A stretch of 64,000 bases of DNA, taken from assembly GCA_910575815.1 (NCBI GenBank), contig CAJTFN010000007.1, positions 124,001-188,000 on the forward strand, given 5' to 3'. The translations under genes were made by a program, and so were the position numbers. This DNA is from Oscillospiraceae bacterium (GTDB taxonomy: Bacteria; Bacillota; Clostridia; Oscillospirales; Oscillospiraceae). The notes beneath the pieces are model-generated. The model was given only the letters and a program-made list of their open reading frames with translations, searched no databases and was not told the origin of the DNA. Below, one piece after another: positions 59,900 through 64,000 of the stretch; position 1 is the stretch's first letter; every line of letters starts with the position of its first letter.

Positions 59900-61654
59900 A
59901 TGCTGACCAGCCAACACATGCGCAGCCTCGCCCCGGAGCTGGACCCCCTTCGCCTTGGTACCGGCTGGATGCCGGAAGACCTGGCAAAACCCCAAATTTT
60001 CATTGAGAGCACCTTTGGCGACAGCCACCCCGGCTCCGGCCATCTGGACAAACTGGTGGAGGCCGTCCGGGAGGGCGCCGCCCAGGCCGGAGGCCATGGC
60101 GCCCGGTATTTCTGCACCGACATGTGCGACGGCGAAAGCCAGGGCACCGACGGCATTAATTTCTCCCTGGCCAGCCGGGAGATGATCGCCAATATGATCG
60201 AAATCCAAGCCAATGCCACCCCCTTCGACGCCGGCGTCTTCCTGGCCAGCTGCGACAAGGGGCTGCCCGGAAACCTGATGGGCCTGGCCCGGGTGAACAT
60301 CCCCTCGGTGGTGGTCACCGGCGGCACCATGGCGGCGGGCCCGGAGCTTCTGACCCTGGAGCAGCTGGGCATGTACTCCGCCCGGTTTCAGCGGGGAGAG
60401 ATCGGCGAGGAGTCCCTGAACTGGGCCAAGCAGAACGCCTGTCCCAGCTGCGGCGCCTGCTCCTTCATCGGCACCGCCTCCACCATGCAGATCATGGCCG
60501 AGGCCTTGGGTCTGGCTCTGCCGGGCAGCGCCCTGCTCCCCGCCGCCAGCCCGGACCTTGTGGAATACGCCCGGCGTGCGGGGGCCCTGGCGGTAAAGCT
60601 GGTTTCCATGGAGGGCATGAGGCCCAGCGATCTGGTGACTATGGAGAGCTTTGAAAACGCCATTTTGGTCCACGCCGCCATCTCTGGTTCCACGAACTGT
60701 CTGCTCCACATTCCCGCCATCGCGCACGAGTTCGGCATTGAGATTACCGGCGACACCTTTGACCGCCTCCACCGGGGCGCCCGCTATCTGCTGGACGTCC
60801 GGCCCGCTGGCCGCTGGCCCGCTGAGTTCTTCTATTACGCCGGAGGCGTTCCCGCCATCATGGAGGAGATCCGGGACGTGCTCCATCTGGACGCCCGGAC
60901 AGTCACCGGCAAGACCCTGGGAGAGAATCTGGAGGAGTTGAAGCGGGAGGGCTTCTACCAGCGCTGTCAGGCCTGGTTGGACGAGGCCAACAAAGCCCGG
61001 GACCTGAACCTGACCCGGGAGGACATCATCCGCCCCCGGGACAAGGCCCTGGGCACCGACGGGTCCATCGCCGTTCTCAAGGGCAATCTGGCCCCGGAGG
61101 GTGCGGTCATCAAGCACACCGCCTGTCCCAAGGAGATGTTCTCCGCCGTGCTCAACGCCCGCCCCTTTGACAGTGAAGAGGCCTGCATCGACGCGGTGCT
61201 TCACCACAAGGTCCAGCCCGGCGACGCGGTCTTCATCCGCTACGAGGGCCCCAAGGGCTCCGGTATGCCTGAGATGTTCTACACCTCCGAGGCCATCTCC
61301 TCCGACAAGGAGCTGGGAAAAAGCATTGCCCTCATCACCGATGGCCGCTTCTCCGGCGCGTCCACCGGCCCCGTCATCGGCCACTGTTCCCCCGAGGCCC
61401 AGGCCGGAGGCCCCATCGCCCTGGTGGAGGAGGGGGACCTCATCCAGCTGGACGTGGAACAGCGGATCCTGGCCATTGTGGGCGTAAAGGGCCAGCGGAA
61501 AACCCCGGAGGAAATGGACGCGATCCTGGCCCAGCGGAAAGCCCGCTGGAAGCCCAAGGCCGCCAAGTACCAGCGGGGCGTGCTGCGCCTCTTCTCCGAG
61601 CTGGCCGCTTCTCCCATGAAGGGCGCGTATCTGGACTACCGGCAGGACGGCTGA
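59900..61654 (+). CDS. IlvD/Edd-family sugar-acid dehydratase
   Basis: The 584-aa enzyme removes water from a dihydroxy or sugar acid to give a 2-keto-3-deoxy acid. The iron-sulfur ligands are Cys76 in CDGESQG, Cys118 in ASCDKGLPG and Cys187 in CPSCGACSFIGTASTM; later blocks are SGSTNCLLH, YEGPKGSGMPEM and DGRFSGASTGP. Gene context (KduD-like, KDPG aldolase) points to a sugar acid such as gluconate, galactonate or similar, not to branched amino acids. ATG at 59900 has AAAGGA at a rather long distance. Confidence 0.9.
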   Translation: MLTSQHMRSLAPELDPLRLGTGWMPEDLAKPQIFIESTFGDSHPGSGHLDKLVEAVREGAAQAGGHGARYFCTDMCDGESQGTDGINFSLASREMIANMIEIQANATPFDAGVFLASCDKGLPGNLMGLARVNIPSVVVTGGTMAAGPELLTLEQLGMYSARFQRGEIGEESLNWAKQNACPSCGACSFIGTASTMQIMAEALGLALPGSALLPAASPDLVEYARRAGALAVKLVSMEGMRPSDLVTMESFENAILVHAAISGSTNCLLHIPAIAHEFGIEITGDTFDRLHRGARYLLDVRPAGRWPAEFFYYAGGVPAIMEEIRDVLHLDARTVTGKTLGENLEELKREGFYQRCQAWLDEANKARDLNLTREDIIRPRDKALGTDGSIAVLKGNLAPEGAVIKHTACPKEMFSAVLNARPFDSEEACIDAVLHHKVQPGDAVFIRYEGPKGSGMPEMFYTSEAISSDKELGKSIALITDGRFSGASTGPVIGHCSPEAQAGGPIALVEEGDLIQLDVEQRILAIVGVKGQRKTPEEMDAILAQRKARWKPKAAKYQRGVLRLFSELAASPMKGAYLDYRQDG

Positions 61655-61697
61655 GCCGCCAAACCTGCGGAAATCATTTTATAAAACGGAGGGGCAT

Positions 61698-62465
61698 ATG
61701 AATCTATTTGACATTCAGGGCCGGAAGGCCCTTGTAACCGGCGGCACCCGGGGCCTGGGCTGGGGCATGGCCGAGGGACTGATGGAGGCTGGAGCGGAAG
61801 TGGTCCTCTGGGGCAGCTCCGCCAAGGCCGAAGCGGTGGCGGAGGACTTCCGGACCAGGGGCTTCGCCTGCCACGGCGTAACTGCCGATCTGGGAGACCG
61901 GGAGAATCTGCGGTCCGCCTTCACCCGCTCCCTGGAGCTTCTGGGCGGAAGCTTGGACATCCTCGTCAACTGCGCCGGCATCCAGCGCCGCCACCCCAGC
62001 GAGAACTTCCCCCTGGAGGACTGGGACACTGTGCTGGAAATCAACCTCACCGCGCCCTTTCAGCTCTGCCAGCTGGCGGGCCGGGAAATGCTGAAGCAGG
62101 GCTATGGCAAGATCATCAACATCGCCTCCATGCAGTCCCTCTTCGGCGGCTTTACCATCCCCGCTTACGCCTCCGCCAAAGGCGGTATCGCCCTCCTGAC
62201 CAAAACCCTCTGCAACGAATGGGCCAGCCGGGGCATCAATGTGAACGCCATCGCCCCCGGGTACATGGCCACGGAGATGAACGCCGCCCTGCTGGACCCG
62301 GAGAACCCCCGGTACCACGAAATCACAGGCCGCATCCCCGCTCACCGCTGGGGCGGCGCGAAGGGGGAGGACATGAAGGGCGCGTGCATTTTCCTGGCCA
62401 GCCATGCCTCCGACTATGTAAACGGCGTCATCCTCCCTGTGGACGGTGGTTACGCCAGCAAGTAA
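61698..62465 (+). CDS. kduD: KduD-like short-chain dehydrogenase
   Basis: The 255-aa SDR enzyme has TGGTRGLGWGMA (cofactor binding, about 14-25), NCAGIQRR, catalytic Ser in NIASMQS and the YASAKGG motif, then NVNAIAPGYMATEMNAAL and the C-terminal DYVNGVILPVDGGY. The pattern follows 2-dehydro-3-deoxygluconate 5-dehydrogenase. It would interconvert keto groups of a deoxy sugar acid. It lies between the dehydratase and the aldolase. Confidence 0.82.
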   Translation: MNLFDIQGRKALVTGGTRGLGWGMAEGLMEAGAEVVLWGSSAKAEAVAEDFRTRGFACHGVTADLGDRENLRSAFTRSLELLGGSLDILVNCAGIQRRHPSENFPLEDWDTVLEINLTAPFQLCQLAGREMLKQGYGKIINIASMQSLFGGFTIPAYASAKGGIALLTKTLCNEWASRGINVNAIAPGYMATEMNAALLDPENPRYHEITGRIPAHRWGGAKGEDMKGACIFLASHASDYVNGVILPVDGGYASK

Positions 62466-62496
62466 CCAAATCATTTCAAGAAAGGAGCGTCTGTTT

Positions 62497-63144
62497 ATGA
62501 ACGCCATGAACGAAGCGATATCCAAGATCGGCGTGGTGCCGGTCATCAAGCTGAGCGATCCGGAGCGGGACGCGGCGCCGCTGGCCAAAGCCCTGTGCGC
62601 CGGCGGAGTGCCGGTGGCGGAGGTCACCTTCCGGGCAGCCGGGGCGGACCAGGCCATCCGGCTCATGCGGGAGGCCGTCCCGGAGATGATCGTCGGAGCG
62701 GGAACGGTTACGGAGACAAGCCAGATCGACGCGGTGCTGGCCGCGGGAGGCCAGTTCGTGGTCACCCCCGGCTTCGACCCGGAGCTGGTGGCCTATGCCC
62801 AGGAGAAAAATATCCCGATCTATCCCGGCTGCACCACCCCCACAGATTATCACGCGGCCCTGAAATTTGGCCTGGAGGTGCTGAAATTCTTTCCGGCGGA
62901 GCAGTCTGGGGGGTTGGCGAAGATTAAGGCCATGAGCGCGCCCTTCCCCCAGTTCAAGGTCATGCCCACTGGAGGCATCTCCCTGAAAAACCTGGGAGAA
63001 TACCTCCGCTCTCCCATTGTCGCCGCCTGCGGCGGGTCCTACATGGTTACCGCCGACCTCATTGAGGGCGGAAAGTGGGACGAGATCACCGCGCTTTGCA
63101 AAAAGTCCAGGGACATCGTGGAGGAGGCCCGGCGCGAGGCCTAA
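62497..63144 (+). CDS. eda: KDPG/KHG aldolase
   Basis: The 215-aa class I aldolase cleaves 2-keto-3-deoxy-6-phosphogluconate-type acids to pyruvate and an aldehyde. Seen: EVTFR with the catalytic Glu, GAGTV, the Schiff-base Lys130 in LKFFPAE, and PTGGIS. ATG at 62497 is nine bases after AAAGGAG. It closes the operon that begins with the dehydratase. Confidence 0.93.
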   Translation: MNAMNEAISKIGVVPVIKLSDPERDAAPLAKALCAGGVPVAEVTFRAAGADQAIRLMREAVPEMIVGAGTVTETSQIDAVLAAGGQFVVTPGFDPELVAYAQEKNIPIYPGCTTPTDYHAALKFGLEVLKFFPAEQSGGLAKIKAMSAPFPQFKVMPTGGISLKNLGEYLRSPIVAACGGSYMVTADLIEGGKWDEITALCKKSRDIVEEARREA

Positions 63145-63173
63145 GGCCTGTTCTCAGAACAACAAACACTGCG

Positions 63174-63209
63174 CGCAGGCGGGCGAAAACGTATTTTCGC
63201 CCGCCTGCG
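63174..63209 (+). terminator. Terminator-like hairpin sharing the GGCGAAAA core
   Basis: Perfect 16-base arms, left arm CGCAGGCGGGCGAAAA, four-base loop, 29 bases after the aldolase stop. The core GGCGAAAA/TTTTCGCC recurs in the hairpins of the repeat array at 18.8-19.1 kb. Confidence 0.85.
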
Positions 63210-63423
63210 TAAGTTTATTGAAGCTTTTTAAGTTCTGCAAACGCTTGATGGGAACGAAAGCTCCCTGATAGACAACAGCATTTTGCACAAATTTCAGGCT
63301 ACATCTTGCGTCAAATGGCTGTCTTCCTCCCGTATGTAGTAAAAAAGGCTGCTTTTTATGCGATTATCCCAGTTTCTCCCACGCTCCTATTCATACATTC
63401 CTTACATCATCCATGTAAGTTTA
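63210..63423. other. Intergenic region before the transposase remnant
   Basis: About 210 bases, more AT-rich than the neighbouring operon, with no gene seen. It may contain the decayed end of the insertion sequence; terminal repeats could not be identified. Confidence 0.45.
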
Positions 63424-64000
63424 TCAAACAAATTGGACAAAGAACTCAAGGGGAGAACGCCAGTGGAGCGGACGCATCGGTAAGTTGCTGGAGCGGTGGT
63501 CATGAACAGCAAGCTGTTTCTGAAAGTCATCCAGAGAGAAAAAAGAGTGGAGCGAATACAAGCGTTTCTGGTCTTCTCGGTGGCTGCATTCCATCTTGCC
63601 ATTATGTCCGGGCACGTAAGGACGGATCCGCTTGTGCTGGACACTCAGCTCAGCGGTGGTTTTCTCAAAAATGGCGGTATAGTTGGAACAGGCACAGTTC
63701 CGGGTCTGTGATGCAGCGGCGAGGGACGACCTTCATATCCACCTGGATCCGTTCTCCCGGATGACTCATCTGCTGGTAGGATTTTGACGTATAAGCCTTT
63801 TTCTCTGTGGGAACATCCCTAGAGCGGCACCCAAAAATCATGAGAAACGTTCAGCGGTCCAGGAATCGCAGGGCCGCGTTGCCGTCCCAAACGGGCGTCA
63901 GGCCGGCGGGTATAGCCACACTGCTTCAGGCGGCGCCACAACTCAATTAAGCCCAGGGACGGATTCCGGAGGCGCATATCCAGGATCAGCTTCAGCTTTC
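63424..64000 (-). pseudogene. Decayed IS481/rve-type transposase gene (runs off the right edge)
   Basis: Translation of the minus strand in changing frames gives pieces in transposase order: LGLIELWRRLKQCGYTRRP (about 63960-63900), QQMSHPGERIQVDMKVVP (about 63770-63715), then a jump to FEKTTAELS and IRPYVPGHNGKMECSHREDQ and the end SNLPMRPLHWRSPLEF, closing at 63424. This is the integrase core of IS481-type enzymes. Several frameshifts or stops and the loss of the central part with the middle catalytic residues show it is inactive. Confidence 0.82.

Noticed and set aside
63306-63764. A 152-codon plus-strand frame near the right edge
   Set aside because: It runs antisense to the transposase remnant, shows no domain, and has no ribosome binding site.

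Overview
The window looks like a chromosomal segment of a GC-rich, spore-forming Clostridia bacterium, probably from the Oscillospiraceae (Flavonifractor/Lawsonibacter-like gut bacteria). This is inferred from the spoIIA sporulation operon, strong AGGAGG-type ribosome binding sites, sigma-A promoters of the TTGACA-N17-TATAAT type, Clostridia-type gene neighbourhoods, and dense packing with many 4-base ATGA/GTGA overlaps. No rRNA, tRNA, CRISPR array or intact prophage was seen.

Layout, left part (0-30 kb, mostly core genes). The left edge has a DNA-repair pair (a cut-off protein ending in a clamp-binding-like motif, then a TIGR03915-type protein), the spoIIAA-AB-AC operon, and a BlaI/BlaR1-like repressor-protease pair with two clear operators. 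Next come a YjbQ protein and a nitrilase-like amidase sharing one symmetric bidirectional promoter. A tightly overlapping eight-gene operon follows, from polA down to tsaD, including rimI and a probable SUFU-domain membrane protein. After that come a lipoprotein, ridA, a 120-bp tandem repeat array, an operon der-(membrane protein)-plsY-gpsA-M20 peptidase, a GntR/ABC efflux-type cassette whose regulator seems to lack a normal start codon, the yceD-rpmF pair, an RluA-type pseudouridine synthase and a PadR/DUF1700 pair.

Middle part (30-45 kb, transport and redox). There is a polyamine ABC transporter potA-potB-potCD with permease and binding protein fused, behind a structured leader of about 225 nt. 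It is followed by a DUF624 protein, a GDSL esterase divergent from a probable sialic-acid operon (binding lipoprotein, two permeases, YhcH, NanA-like lyase), and a small redox operon (ferredoxin, NapH-like membrane protein, CoA-disulfide-reductase-like enzyme with rhodanese domain). A Crp/Fnr regulator is nearby and a Crp-like site lies at the activator position of the redox promoter.

Right part (45-63 kb, the most unusual region). A GntR/UTRA regulator sits beside five operons encoding an enamidase-like amidohydrolase, a creatininase-family hydrolase, a second PotABCD-type importer, two tandem ureidoglycolate-lyase-like cupins, two PfkB-family proteins, a double-SIS sugar-phosphate protein, a nucleoside-phosphorylase-family protein, an 8-oxoguanine-deaminase-like amidohydrolase, an IlvD/Edd-type dehydratase, a KduD-like dehydrogenase and a KDPG aldolase. 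All five promoters carry a related motif near GTACGACGTAC at or just after the -10 box. I infer one regulon that imports a nitrogen-containing, probably sugar-linked compound, splits and deaminates the nitrogen part, and sends the sugar-acid part through a 2-keto-3-deoxy acid to pyruvate. The substrate is unknown. The right edge ends in a decayed IS481-type transposase gene.
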